From Gammaproteobacteria bacterium (GTDB lineage Bacteria > Pseudomonadota > Gammaproteobacteria > JAJPIJ01): 49,932 nt of DNA. This document shows positions 1 to 7,529 of the stretch, one piece after another. A model generated the notes under the pieces. That model worked only from the letters and a program-made list of their open reading frames with translations, searched no databases and was not told the DNA's origin. The position numbers were made by a program, and so were the translations under genes. The DNA lies in assembly GCA_022072255.1 (NCBI GenBank), contig JAJVHZ010000086.1:1-49932 (forward strand), in the 5' to 3' direction. The stretch's first letter is position 1, and each line of letters opens with the position of its first letter.

Positions 1-467
1 CCCCATGTATAGCCTTTGAGGTGGCCATCGCTGGCGACAACTCGATGGCATGGCACCACAACGGCAACGGGGTTGGCTGCGTTTGCGGCACCAACGTCGA
101 CGGCGGCGCGCGGGTCATCGAGGCCCAAGGACTTTGCGAGTTTGCCGTAGGACGTGGTGGCGCCGGCTGGGATGCGGCGCAGTGCCCGCCAGACCCGCTC
201 CTGAAACTCCGTTCCCCGTGTGACCACTGCGAGCTGGTCGAGCGCCTGCAAATCTCCATCAAAGTAGCGTGCGAGTGCTTCGGCGGTTTCCCGCGGTGCC
301 GGCGCATCGGCCAACTCGTACTGGCCGTACTGCTCGCTCAACGCGCGATGCAGGTGGTTTTCGTGACCAGCTAAATCCAGCGCACGAAGTGCAGTTTGCT
401 CATCCGTCACCAGCAACAGAGTCCCAAGCGGAGATTCCAGGTCGCTTACATTGAAATACATGGTCAT
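1..467 (-). CDS. ogt: O6-alkylguanine-DNA alkyltransferase (MGMT), 3' part beyond window
   Basis: Suicide DNA repair protein that moves the alkyl group from O6-alkylguanine (and O4-alkylthymine) to its own cysteine. The frame opens at an ATG (465-467) and stays open to the window edge, so the C-terminus is missing. The acceptor motif PCHRV is present with Cys at residue 140, followed by the usual S-D-G-x-L-x-G-Y-x-W-G run. The helix-turn-helix segment before it (residues about 85-135: FQERVWRALRRIPAG, then TSYGKLA) is typical of the DNA-binding half. The N-terminal ribonuclease-like half is short, as in Ogt, and there is no Ada-type zinc or AraC domain. It is the last visible gene of a minus-strand alkylation-repair cluster and the second alkyltransferase in it, the other being at 3082-3642. 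Family assignment is firm; the exact length is unknown. Confidence 0.93.
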   Translation of the reverse strand, partial: MTMYFNVSDLESPLGTLLLVTDEQTALRALDLAGHENHLHRALSEQYGQYELADAPAPRETAEALARYFDGDLQALDQLAVVTRGTEFQERVWRALRRIPAGATTSYGKLAKSLGLDDPRAAVDVGAANAANPVAVVVPCHRVVASDGHLKGYTW

Positions 468-474
468 GTCTGTC

Positions 475-690
475 TCAAGAAATGCGGGTGATTCCGTGCT
501 CACCAAACAAATAGACCTCGCCGCTGTGCATGCGCAGTTCGGTGACACCATCGCCATTAACCCGCCATTGCACCTTGCCTGCATCGACCAGCGGCTGACA
601 GTAGCTTTCGACTTGTGCTCTTGCTTGCGTCCGCTTGCCTTGATGCTGGGCGGGCGTGATCGCAATATCTCGGGTCAATAGGGATGGCAT
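475..690 (-). CDS. small hypothetical protein in the alkylation-repair cluster
   Basis: A 71-residue frame starting one base after the TGA of the upstream hydrolase (stop 692-694, ATG 688-690) and ending 7 bases before the ogt start. This tight packing suggests a real cistron. The frame stays open upstream to 717, but those codons overlap the hydrolase, so the ATG at 690 is preferred. The N-terminal half is polar and basic (a QHQGKRTQARAQ segment). The C-terminal half looks like a small beta sheet: VQWRVNGDGVTELRM, then a GEVYLFGEHGITRI ending. No cysteines suited to metal binding, no signal peptide and no membrane segment are visible. I do not recognise a family; a small DNA-binding or accessory role in alkylation repair is only a guess from position. 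Confidence 0.6.
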   Translation of the reverse strand: MPSLLTRDIAITPAQHQGKRTQARAQVESYCQPLVDAGKVQWRVNGDGVTELRMHSGEVYLFGEHGITRIS

Positions 691-691
691 G

Positions 692-1555
692 TCAGTTCTC
701 GCGAGTCCAGAAGGCACGCACGGCGTTGTTCAGTTCTTGCGCACGCTCCTCGGGGAACAGCAGACGTGCGTCCGCGACTTCAACCTGAGTGACGGGGCCG
801 CCCAAGGTGCGCGCAAGAACGTCCGACCACTCTTTGCCGAAGAACATGTCACCTGTGCCCCATACGACTAGCGCGGGAACCTTCAATGTCCGCAGCCTGT
901 GCTCAATGTATACCGTCTGCGCGCTATCGAAGGCGAGAATGAATCGCACCAGATCCTGCGCGCGCTCGGCCGATGCGAGATGCGGCCGGATATAGGCTTC
1001 GATGGTTTCGTCAGACACGCTGGCCGAATTCTCATAAGCCCCTTCCATTGCCTCCGGGCCACGGACGAAGTCCTTGTCATCGAGCATGTGCTGCAAGGTC
1101 TGCGGCAAACCACCGGCCCTGACCATATCCAGAAAGCCCGAGAAATTAACCGGCGGCCAGTTGTCTTGCACGTCTCCGTTGGTCAAGGTCAGGGTCCGCA
1201 GGCGATCGGTGTAGCGGACAGCAAAAATCTGGGCTACGCCGGTGCCGCTGTCATTGGCGACCAGATCAACCTGCTCAATATCCAGCGCGTCGAGATTTTC
1301 GCGCAGCATGTCAGCCTGCGCCTCAAACGAAACAGGTTGATCCGCAGCAATCGAGGTGTGGCCATGCCCCATCAAATCAACGGCGATGCACCGGCGCAGA
1401 TCGGCCAGGTCTGTAAGCTGATGTCGCCATAGATGGGCATTGACAATGACACCGTGAACGAACAGCGCAGTGGGACCGGTTTCAGATGTCTGAAGGTACG
1501 AGATACGTCCCGAGGGTGTATCAGCGAAATGACGAGTGAAAGATGATGGGGACAT
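692..1555 (-). CDS. alpha/beta-fold hydrolase with Asp nucleophile position
   Basis: A 287-residue alpha/beta hydrolase. The oxyanion strand-turn is at FVHG (residues 32-35). The nucleophile elbow reads LVANDSGTG, placing Asp102 where serine hydrolases have Ser. Asp at this site is typical of haloalkane dehalogenases, fluoroacetate dehalogenases, epoxide hydrolases and a large uncharacterised group with a G-N-D-T-G-G elbow. The acid-bearing loop VVWGTGDMFFG is present. The place where the catalytic His is expected reads ARLLFPEE, so the His appears replaced by Leu. Substrate is therefore unknown. The gene lies inside an alkylation-repair cluster, 143 bases downstream of alkB and directly before a small ORF and ogt, so removal of an alkyl halide or epoxide is an attractive but unproven idea. 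Family confidence is high, reaction confidence low. Confidence 0.85.
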   Translation of the reverse strand: MSPSSFTRHFADTPSGRISYLQTSETGPTALFVHGVIVNAHLWRHQLTDLADLRRCIAVDLMGHGHTSIAADQPVSFEAQADMLRENLDALDIEQVDLVANDSGTGVAQIFAVRYTDRLRTLTLTNGDVQDNWPPVNFSGFLDMVRAGGLPQTLQHMLDDKDFVRGPEAMEGAYENSASVSDETIEAYIRPHLASAERAQDLVRFILAFDSAQTVYIEHRLRTLKVPALVVWGTGDMFFGKEWSDVLARTLGGPVTQVEVADARLLFPEERAQELNNAVRAFWTREN

Positions 1556-1698
1556 GAGTGCTATCCAATGCGAGTTGTTTGCCGTGCATCAACTCTAGGG
1601 TGCTGGAACAAGGGAAAAGCTCCGACTCTTGCTGTCGACTTCAGTACGCTCGTTGCGCTCGCCGTTGCCGTTCGTGCTCAAGACCTTGTCGCTGGCGC

Positions 1699-2349
1699 CT
1701 AAGCCGCCTTGCGGAAGGTGAAGTTAATGCGCTGATTGCCAAGCAAGGGATGGGGCGCCCCCTTCAATGGCATGACGCCGTGATAGCGCAGGCGATCCTC
1801 GCCGCCCCATACGGCCACGTCGCCGTGATACAGCGCGACCTTGCTTGCCTTATCCGTGCGCTCGTTGCCACCGAATAAAAAGGTGGCGGTCATACCCAAT
1901 GACACCGAGACGATGGGAGCGCTGAAGTCACGCTCATTCTTGTCCTGGTGCAGAGACAGCCGGGAACCCGGCTCATAGCGATTAACCAGGCAAGCATCCG
2001 GCACGAAACCATTGAAGCCAGCGGCCAAGGCTGCCTCGCGCGCCAGACGGGCGAAAACCTCGGGCATGACGGGCCAGGGCTGCCCGTTGTCCGGGTCTAG
2101 ATCGCTATAGCTGTATCCGCGTCGATTGGTGATCCAACCCAATTCGCCGCAGTTGGTCAGGGCAACCGACATGGTGAAGCCCCCCGGCGTCACCATGTGG
2201 CGAAACGGCGAGCGGGCTTCGATCCCCGCAATGGCGGGCAACAAGGCATCGACGTATGGCAGTGCGAAACCTCGCAGCACGAAGGCGCATGGCCCCATGC
2301 GCTCGCGTTCGCCTGGCTCGGGGGTGCCAAAAAGATCGTTGACGTTCAT
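1699..2349 (-). CDS. alkB: DNA oxidative demethylase AlkB
   Basis: 2-oxoglutarate/Fe(II) dioxygenase that oxidatively removes methyl groups from 1-methyladenine and 3-methylcytosine in DNA and RNA. It has 216 residues, the same as E. coli AlkB. The iron ligands His134, Asp136 (in SLHQDKNER) and His190 (LRYHGV) and the 2-oxoglutarate arginines Arg207 and Arg213 (RINFTFR) are all present, each shifted by three from the E. coli numbering. The substrate-lid region containing TNRRGYSYSD is also typical. It starts 10 bases after the stop of the upstream oxygenase gene, so the two are almost surely co-transcribed with the alkyltransferase at 3082-3642. AlkB repairs the lesions that O6-alkyltransferases cannot, so the cluster covers both classes of methylation damage. 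Confidence 0.95.
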   Translation of the reverse strand: MNVNDLFGTPEPGERERMGPCAFVLRGFALPYVDALLPAIAGIEARSPFRHMVTPGGFTMSVALTNCGELGWITNRRGYSYSDLDPDNGQPWPVMPEVFARLAREAALAAGFNGFVPDACLVNRYEPGSRLSLHQDKNERDFSAPIVSVSLGMTATFLFGGNERTDKASKVALYHGDVAVWGGEDRLRYHGVMPLKGAPHPLLGNQRINFTFRKAA

Positions 2350-2359
2350 CCGCTTTTCT

Positions 2360-3085
2360 TCAACGTGAATCGTGAAAGATCAGGCCGACGGTATGCCGCT
2401 GGCCGCTGCGGACTTGGCTGACGCCATGCCGCATCGCTGCCTTTCGTGTGCCGCCTCGCTTTCCGGCCGCCGGTCTTTGATTGACGGTGAACGCTACCGC
2501 GTCTCCCTGACGCAGTGCCACCACTTCGGCACGTTGCTGGTTGCTCGTACTTTCTGTCATCACAAACTCACCGCCCGTAAAGTCACGCTCGGGCTCGGAC
2601 AGAAGGATGGCGACTTGCACAGGGAACACATGCTCGCCATACAGGTCTTGATGCAAGCAGTTGTAGTCACCTGCGCCGTACTCAAGAATCAGCGGGGTCG
2701 GACGAGTCTGCCCTGCCCGGTGGCATCGGGCCAGGAACGTATCGAGATCAGCGGGATACTGAACATCAATGTCCAGTTGTTGATTCCAGCGATTGGCGAT
2801 GCTCGCCAAATGGGGATAGAGCGAGTTGCGCAGTTGGTCGAGCAACGGCGGCAGCGGATAGGCGAAGTATTTGTATTCACCACGCCCAAAACCGTGTCGC
2901 GCCATCACGATCCGAGTGCGATAGCCATCGTCCTTCGGATAGAGCGCGGCCAATTCTTTACTTTCCTCTTGGCTCAATAGGTGAGGCAAGATGGCAAAGC
3001 CTCTAGCGTCCAGCGACTGCTCAATGTTGTCCCAGTTTTGCCCTGGACATGGAACAGCCTGGGTGAGCTTTTCTTTGAGCGTCAT
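2360..3085 (-). CDS. 2OG-Fe(II) oxygenase associated with alkB
   Basis: A 241-residue 2-oxoglutarate/Fe(II) oxygenase of a group commonly found beside ada/alkB genes (COG3826-like, recognised from the motif pattern). Residues His145 and Asp147 (CLHQDLYG), His220 (MRHGVSQVR) and Arg230 (GQRHTVGLIFHD) form the expected iron and co-substrate set. The GGEFVMTE strand is also characteristic. The start ATG overlaps the stop of the upstream alkyltransferase as ATGA (3082-3085), so the two are translationally coupled; the stop is 10 bases before alkB. Its substrate is not established; location suggests an alkylated base, nucleotide or protein. No signal peptide or membrane segment is visible, so it is presumably cytoplasmic. 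Confidence 0.88.
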   Translation of the reverse strand: MTLKEKLTQAVPCPGQNWDNIEQSLDARGFAILPHLLSQEESKELAALYPKDDGYRTRIVMARHGFGRGEYKYFAYPLPPLLDQLRNSLYPHLASIANRWNQQLDIDVQYPADLDTFLARCHRAGQTRPTPLILEYGAGDYNCLHQDLYGEHVFPVQVAILLSEPERDFTGGEFVMTESTSNQQRAEVVALRQGDAVAFTVNQRPAAGKRGGTRKAAMRHGVSQVRSGQRHTVGLIFHDSR

Positions 3086-3642
3086 GCATTGCTCTCTCTG
3101 CGCAGCAGGCTACGCTTACGCTCCACACCCCAGCGATACCCGGAAATCGCTCCATCACTGCGCACGGCCCGATGACAAGGAATTGCCTCAGCCAAGATAT
3201 TTGCCGCGCAAGCACCGGCGATGGCGCGTACAGCCGCTGGCATGTTCAGCGCCTGCGCCACGTTCCAGTAGCTGCGGGTCTGACCAGCCGGAATTTCGCA
3301 TAAGGATTGCCAGACTCTCTGTTGAAAGGAAGTGCCCCGGACATCGAAATCGACACTGGCGTCGGCGCTACCTCGCTCAATGAACGCAATGAGATGATCC
3401 AGTTCATGACGCAGTGTAAATGGATCGGCAAGTAGATCGACTTGCGAAAACGCCGTGCGAAGCTGATTGAGCACAGATGCTTCGCTATCGTCCAACAGAA
3501 TGGCGCAGATACCCCGCTGACTCCGAGCGACGATGACCTCGCCCAAGCTCGTGTGACCGACTGCAAGGCCGATTGTCCCTTCGGCGGGCTGCCCTAAAGG
3601 ACGAAAGTGGAAATTGAAAGATTGTCCCTTGCGGGAATTCAT
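3082..3642 (-). CDS. Ada-type methylated-DNA-protein-cysteine methyltransferase (C-terminal domain only)
   Basis: A 186-residue O6-alkylguanine alkyltransferase resembling the C-terminal half of Ada. The acceptor site is IPCHR with Cys156, followed by S-D-G-A-I-S-G-Y-R-W-G and a basic ERKRSLLRRE tail. The beginning (TSLGEVIVARSQRGICAILLDD) matches the Ada junction region more closely than Ogt. Full Ada proteins are about 350 residues and carry an N-terminal zinc/methylphosphotriester and AraC-type regulatory half; that half is absent here and not found in the 540 bases upstream. The start ATG has GGGAGA 7-12 bases upstream. It is the first gene of the minus-strand repair cluster and overlaps the next gene by 4 bases. 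It should repair O6-methylguanine but cannot itself act as an Ada regulator. Confidence 0.9.
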   Translation of the reverse strand: MNSRKGQSFNFHFRPLGQPAEGTIGLAVGHTSLGEVIVARSQRGICAILLDDSEASVLNQLRTAFSQVDLLADPFTLRHELDHLIAFIERGSADASVDFDVRGTSFQQRVWQSLCEIPAGQTRSYWNVAQALNMPAAVRAIAGACAANILAEAIPCHRAVRSDGAISGYRWGVERKRSLLRRESNA

Positions 3643-4178
3643 GATGGCGTCTCCCGAAATCGATGAATTGCCGTCAGTCTAGGGATCACCGCCTTTGCTG
3701 AGACTCCGATCCTTGCGGTTGAATTCGGAATGTCGAGGGGACGCTTTGCCAGAGGCTTCCTGCCTCAACAGCCTTTTACTCCATGTGCAAGAGATGGTGC
3801 GGCTCGCTATTCCTCCCGCTTGTCTCCAGGGGAAAGCCCTACGGGCTATCCCCGCCGCGCAGACTTGGCGCCCCTCGAGGACTGCCGAACCAGCTGCGCC
3901 GGCTCGGCCTGACTGCAGCCGCCACTGGCGCAATCAAGTCTGCTTCCCGATCCCTGGCGCATGAAGCTGTGCAACAAGCCTTGAAGGCTGTGCGTCCCCG
4001 GCCAAGAAACATGGCCGGTCGCGCTGTCGTGCTGCGCATCGAGCCGCCCGCGGCGTCGCGCCCCTGCCGGGCTTCCATCGTTCCCTCGCTCCGCTCGGCT
4101 GACGCCTCCGGCCCGGATCTAGGGATCCGGTGTGCGGTGTGAACAGCTAACCATTCTTTCTTTGTCAGGAGAAATGCC
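3643..4178. other. 536-base intergenic region between the repair cluster and the DUF932 gene
   Basis: No convincing gene was seen in either strand; open frames here have no family features. The left part should hold the promoter of the minus-strand repair cluster (see the putative Ada box). The right part, ending in a clear AGGAGA ribosome binding site just before 4179, is the leader of the plus-strand DUF932 gene and resembles the long GC-rich leaders such genes have in integrative conjugative elements. I checked for a remnant of the Ada N-terminal domain and found none. Confidence 0.5.
3712..3725 (-). promoter_or_regulatory. putative Ada box upstream of the alkylation-repair cluster
   Basis: Read on the minus strand, the site is AATTCAACCGCAAG. 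It fits the Ada recognition pattern AAT-N6-GCAA exactly and differs at 2 of 14 positions from the E. coli ada site as I recall it. A possible -10 hexamer TAGACT follows 30 bases downstream (3676-3681), close to but not identical with the E. coli spacing of about 35. The site ends about 70 bases before the first gene of the cluster. The Ada regulator it would need is not in the window. Confidence 0.4.
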
Positions 4179-4996
4179 ATGCAACTCGCATCCCGCTTCG
4201 CATCCCGTTCGCCGGTGCTGCGTTCGGAACGTCCCTTGTCGAATGACCGAATCCGGGCCGTGGCCCCGTCCATCTTTGCGGAGGCCCCGCACGAAAGTCG
4301 CTCCGAGCGGTACAGCTACATCCCCACCGCCACCGTGCTGCAAGAACTGCGCGGGGAAGGCTTCGAGCCTTTCATGGTGACGCAAACCCGCGGGCGCCAC
4401 GACGACCGCTGCGACTACACCAAGCACATGACCCGGCTGCGCCACGCCAGCCAGATCAACGGCCGCGAGGCCAACGAAATCATCCTGCCGAACTCCCATG
4501 ACGGCACCAGCAGCTATCAGATGCTGGCCGGGATGTTCCGCCTCGTTTGCAGCAATGGCCTTGTCTGCGGCGACGCCGTGGCCGACGTGCGCGTGCCGCA
4601 CAAGGGCGACGTGGCGGCGCAGGTGATCGAAGGCGCTTGCGAAGTCCTGCACGGCTTCGACCGGGCGCAGGAATCCCGCGATGCCATGCGCGCCATCACG
4701 CTGGACGCCGGGGAATCGAAAGTGTCGCCCGCGCTGCGCTGGCGTTGAAGTACGACGAGGACAAGCCCGCGCCCATCACGGAATCGCAAGTCCTGATGCC
4801 GTGCCGCCATGACGACGGCCGACGCGACCTGTGGAGCGTGTTCGACCGCACGCAGGAGAACTTGACCAAAGGCGGCCTGGCCGGCATCGTCGGGCCGCGC
4901 AAGCAGCCCGTGATGCGCGACCTATATTTCCACCCCACGCACACACTGTCGGAATACACCCGGCTGGCCGAGCGGGACGGGGCCATCCCGGGCTGA
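4179..4996 (+). pseudogene. DUF932 family protein of integrative conjugative elements, frameshifted
   Basis: The first frame (4179-4748) gives a typical ICE-borne DUF932 protein: an MQLASRFASRSPVLRS start, then YSYIPTATVLQELR, a TKHMTRLRHASQINGREANE stretch and SSYQMLAGMFRLVCSNGLV. Around 4725 one base appears lost: restoring a T in GTG(T)TCGCC lets the family sequence continue in the next frame as AALALKYDEDKPAPITESQV and LWSVFDRTQENLTKGGL (to about 4880). After GGL the usual C-terminus (arginine- and glutamine-rich, ending near a leucine-rich helix) is replaced by an unrelated-looking tail ending at 4996. So it carries both a frameshift and a replaced 3' end. The start is well supported by AGGAGA 6 bases upstream. 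It marks decayed mobile DNA next to the repair cluster. Confidence 0.8.
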
Positions 4997-5058
4997 ATAC
5001 GGCTTACTGTGACTTTTGGGGTTGCCTGTCTCCCCGGACCCGGACTTCCCGCCGAGGC

Positions 5059-6300
5059 TCAGCGCGCGCGCCGGATCCACGCCGCGGCGCCGGCACCCGC
5101 CGCACGGCCGGTGGCGAAGCACGCGGTCAACAGGTAACCGCCGGTGGGCGCCTCCCAGTCGATCATCTCGCCGGCGCAGAATATCCCGGGCAGCTTGCCG
5201 AGCATCAGGTTCTCGTCGAGTTCCTCGAAACGTACGCCGCCGGCCGTGCTGATCGCCTCGTCCATGGGCCGCGGCGCGATCAGCGTGACCGTCAGTGCCT
5301 TGATCGCCGCGGCCAGCCGCGATGGATCGCCGAAGTCGGTGGCCGGCAGGATCTCGTGCAGCAGCGCCGATTTCGCGCCCTCGATGCCGGCGCAGCGATG
5401 CAGGTGCTTGGCGAGTGAGCGCGAGCCGCGCGGCCGCGTCAGCGCCTCGGTGAGCCGCGCCTCGTCTCTGCCAGGGGCGAGATCGAGTCGCACCGTGGCG
5501 GTGCCGTGTCGTGCAATCTCCTCACGGATCGCCGCCGACAGGGCGTAGATGACGCCGCCCTCCACGCCGTAGGCCGTCAGGATGATCTCCCCCTGCAGAC
5601 CGAGTGCCGGCTGGCCGGCGCGCATCAGCGTCACGGTCACCGGTTTCACGGGCCGGCCGGCATGGCGGGTACGCAGATGCTCGCTCCAGGCCACCTCGAA
5701 TCCGCAGTTCGAGGGCTTCAGCGGCGCAATCTCGATGCCGCGCGCGGCGAGCAGCGGCACCCAGGCCGCGTCCGAGCCGAGCCTGGCCCAACTGCCGCCG
5801 CCGAGCGCGAGCACGGTGGCGCCGGCGGTGGCCTCGCGGATGCCTGCCGGGCTCGCGAAGCGCAGCGCGCCGCCCTCGCCCCAGCCGCACCAGCGGTGAC
5901 GCGCGTGAAAGCGCACGCCGCTCGTGCGCAGCCGGTGCAGCCAGGCTCGCAGCAATGGCGCGGCCTTCATGCCGGCGGGGAAGACGCGGCGGGAGGATCC
6001 CACGAAGGTCTCCACGCCCAGGGTGCGCGCCCAGGCGCGCAGGGCGGCCGCGTCGAACGACGCGATCAGCGGCTGCAGCCGGGCTTCGCGATCGCCGTAG
6101 CGCGCCAGCAGGGATGCAGAGGCTTCGGAATGCGTGAGGTTCAGCCCGCCCTTGCCGGCCAGAAGAAACTTTCGTCCTACGGAGGGCATGGCGTCATAAA
6201 GATCCACGCGCACGCCGGCCGCGGCGGCTGCCTCCGCGGCCATCAGTCCCGCCGGACCGCCGCCGATGACGGCGAGGAGATGGTCGGCAGGCGCCGGCAA
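5059..6300 (-). CDS. BaiN/TIGR03862-type flavoprotein (NAD(P)/FAD-dependent oxidoreductase)
   Basis: A 413-residue flavoprotein of the widespread HI0933/BaiN family. The N-terminal Rossmann motif is VIGGGPAGLMAAEAAAAAG (residues about 11-29). The family signature VGRKFLLAGKGGLNLTHSE follows, and near the C-terminus FCAGEMIDWEAPTGGYLL closes the FAD site. Members are soluble and their physiological substrates are mostly unknown; a few are flavin-dependent reductases. The only available start is TTG at 6298-6300, with a weak GAAGG upstream; no in-frame ATG precedes the Rossmann motif. It is the first chromosomal-looking gene after the mobile remnant and its stop is only about 60 bases from it, so it lies at the island boundary. 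GC content is clearly higher than to the left. Confidence 0.9.
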   Translation of the reverse strand: MPAPADHLLAVIGGGPAGLMAAEAAAAAGVRVDLYDAMPSVGRKFLLAGKGGLNLTHSEASASLLARYGDREARLQPLIASFDAAALRAWARTLGVETFVGSSRRVFPAGMKAAPLLRAWLHRLRTSGVRFHARHRWCGWGEGGALRFASPAGIREATAGATVLALGGGSWARLGSDAAWVPLLAARGIEIAPLKPSNCGFEVAWSEHLRTRHAGRPVKPVTVTLMRAGQPALGLQGEIILTAYGVEGGVIYALSAAIREEIARHGTATVRLDLAPGRDEARLTEALTRPRGSRSLAKHLHRCAGIEGAKSALLHEILPATDFGDPSRLAAAIKALTVTLIAPRPMDEAISTAGGVRFEELDENLMLGKLPGIFCAGEMIDWEAPTGGYLLTACFATGRAAGAGAAAWIRRAR

Positions 6301-6429
6301 GCAGTCAGACCTTCACTCGAGATGCCCGGCGGCGGTGCTTGCGCGTGCGGCCGCAGCCGAGGCAGGAATCCGGTCCGGGCGGAACGTGGCAGACCTGCCT
6401 GCAGCGGGACTCGACCATCGGCCTCGGAG

Positions 6430-6900
6430 CTAGCGTCCCGGCGCAATCTCGAGGATCGTGTTGGCCGTCGGTCCGGGACCGGTCTCCTGCAACACCACCT
6501 CTGCCTCGCCGGCCGCCGCGTAATGCGCGATTCCCTTCGGCACCACGATCACCGTTCCGGGGCCGTGCGCCGAGAGTCCGCGCCCGTCGTAGCGATCGCC
6601 GACACCGAAATAATAGGTACCGCTCAATACGGTCACCGTGCGATCGTCCGGGTGCGCGTGCGCGGGCACCTTCACGCCGGCGGCGAAGCGCACCCGCAGC
6701 GTGTAATGACCCGTGCGTGGATCCCCGGCCACGATTGCCACACCGACGCCGGGCACCTTCGCATCTTCGACGTAGCGGATGTCCTGCGGCGCGAGCACGG
6801 CGACCGACGGCGCGGACGCCGCGTCCGCCGACGCCTCGTCGCAGACTCCGAGGCCGAGGATCAGACCCGACACCACGACGAGAGAATGACGCCTGTGCAT
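6430..6900 (-). CDS. secreted cupin-domain protein
   Basis: A 156-residue protein with an N-terminal signal peptide (MHRRHSLVVVSGLILGLGVC, likely cleaved after an ASA near residue 25) and a single cupin barrel. The metal-binding half motif is VPAHAHPDDRTVTVLSGTYYFGVG, with the second half around VPKGIAHYAAAGEAEVVLQETG. The Cys near the signal end is preceded by Val, so it does not fit a lipobox and the protein is probably free in the periplasm. The frame is open further upstream to 7119, but only the ATG at 6898-6900 gives a signal peptide. Function is unknown; small periplasmic cupins of this kind are often annotated only by fold. It lies between the BaiN-like flavoprotein and the DUF4404 gene on the same strand. 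Confidence 0.82.
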   Translation of the reverse strand: MHRRHSLVVVSGLILGLGVCDEASADAASAPSVAVLAPQDIRYVEDAKVPGVGVAIVAGDPRTGHYTLRVRFAAGVKVPAHAHPDDRTVTVLSGTYYFGVGDRYDGRGLSAHGPGTVIVVPKGIAHYAAAGEAEVVLQETGPGPTANTILEIAPGR

Positions 6901-6991
6901 GCTGGTCCACCAGCCGGAGCGATGCGCGTGCCGCGGCGACTCGCCGCTGCGCCGCCCGAGGCCCTCGGTGCGGCGCGGACGCGGGCGGCCG

Positions 6992-7258
6992 CTACACACC
7001 CATCTTGCCAAGGGCCTCGATGATCTCCCTGAGCACCCGCTCGGCGACCGGATGCCGGGCGGCAAATCGAGTCTCCAACGCCGTGGCGCGATCCATGAGG
7101 GATTCCGCCTCTCCGGCACCGGCGCCGGTCTTCAGGATCCTGTGTATGTCGGAGTCGAGATCGCGGACCAGCCCCTGTAGCTCGGGATCGATCCTGTCGG
7201 CCGACTCGAGCTCCTCGTGCAGCCTGCGCATCAATTCCTTCACCGCCGCTTCTTTCAT
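6992..7258 (-). CDS. DUF4404 family protein
   Basis: An 88-residue protein that is almost entirely alpha-helical and charged. It starts MKEAAVKELMRRLHEELE and contains the ELQGLVRDLDSDIHRIL segment that I recognise as typical of DUF4404, followed by a second helix ending ALETRFAARHPVAERVLREI. No membrane segment, no cysteines and no catalytic motif. The start at 7256-7258 was chosen because it matches the usual length of the family (about 85-95 residues); the same frame stays open upstream to 7474 but without family sequence. Function unknown; the two long amphipathic helices suggest a small dimeric coiled protein. Confidence 0.75.
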   Translation of the reverse strand: MKEAAVKELMRRLHEELESADRIDPELQGLVRDLDSDIHRILKTGAGAGEAESLMDRATALETRFAARHPVAERVLREIIEALGKMGV

Positions 7259-7529
7259 TCCGCACCCCGCCCGTAACATCCTTTCACTTCCCGGATCCTG
7301 CCCGATCGCGCGTGGGGACGCCACCACCGGGCACCCGTTCGACGGGCGCGACGATGCGGGACCGCGATTTACTTCCACCCACAAAGGCCGGACACTGGCG
7401 GCAGCTCGCCATGGGCGTACATGGCATGCATGGGGAAACTGCGCACGGCGCTTCGATGCCTGTGGACACCACACTCACTCCGACAATGGCCGCCACGGCC
7501 GTCATCACGGCGCACGCCGCTTTTCCTGC

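Noticed and set aside
3643-4178. Possible remnant of the Ada N-terminal zinc/AraC domain
   Set aside because: Checked the minus-strand frames; no Cys set or helix-turn-helix of the Ada type is present.
6339-7529. 397-codon N-terminal extension of the ferric-reductase-like protein
   Set aside because: Extremely Arg/Pro-rich and opposite to the cupin and DUF4404 genes; the first membrane helix begins at the ATG at 7530.
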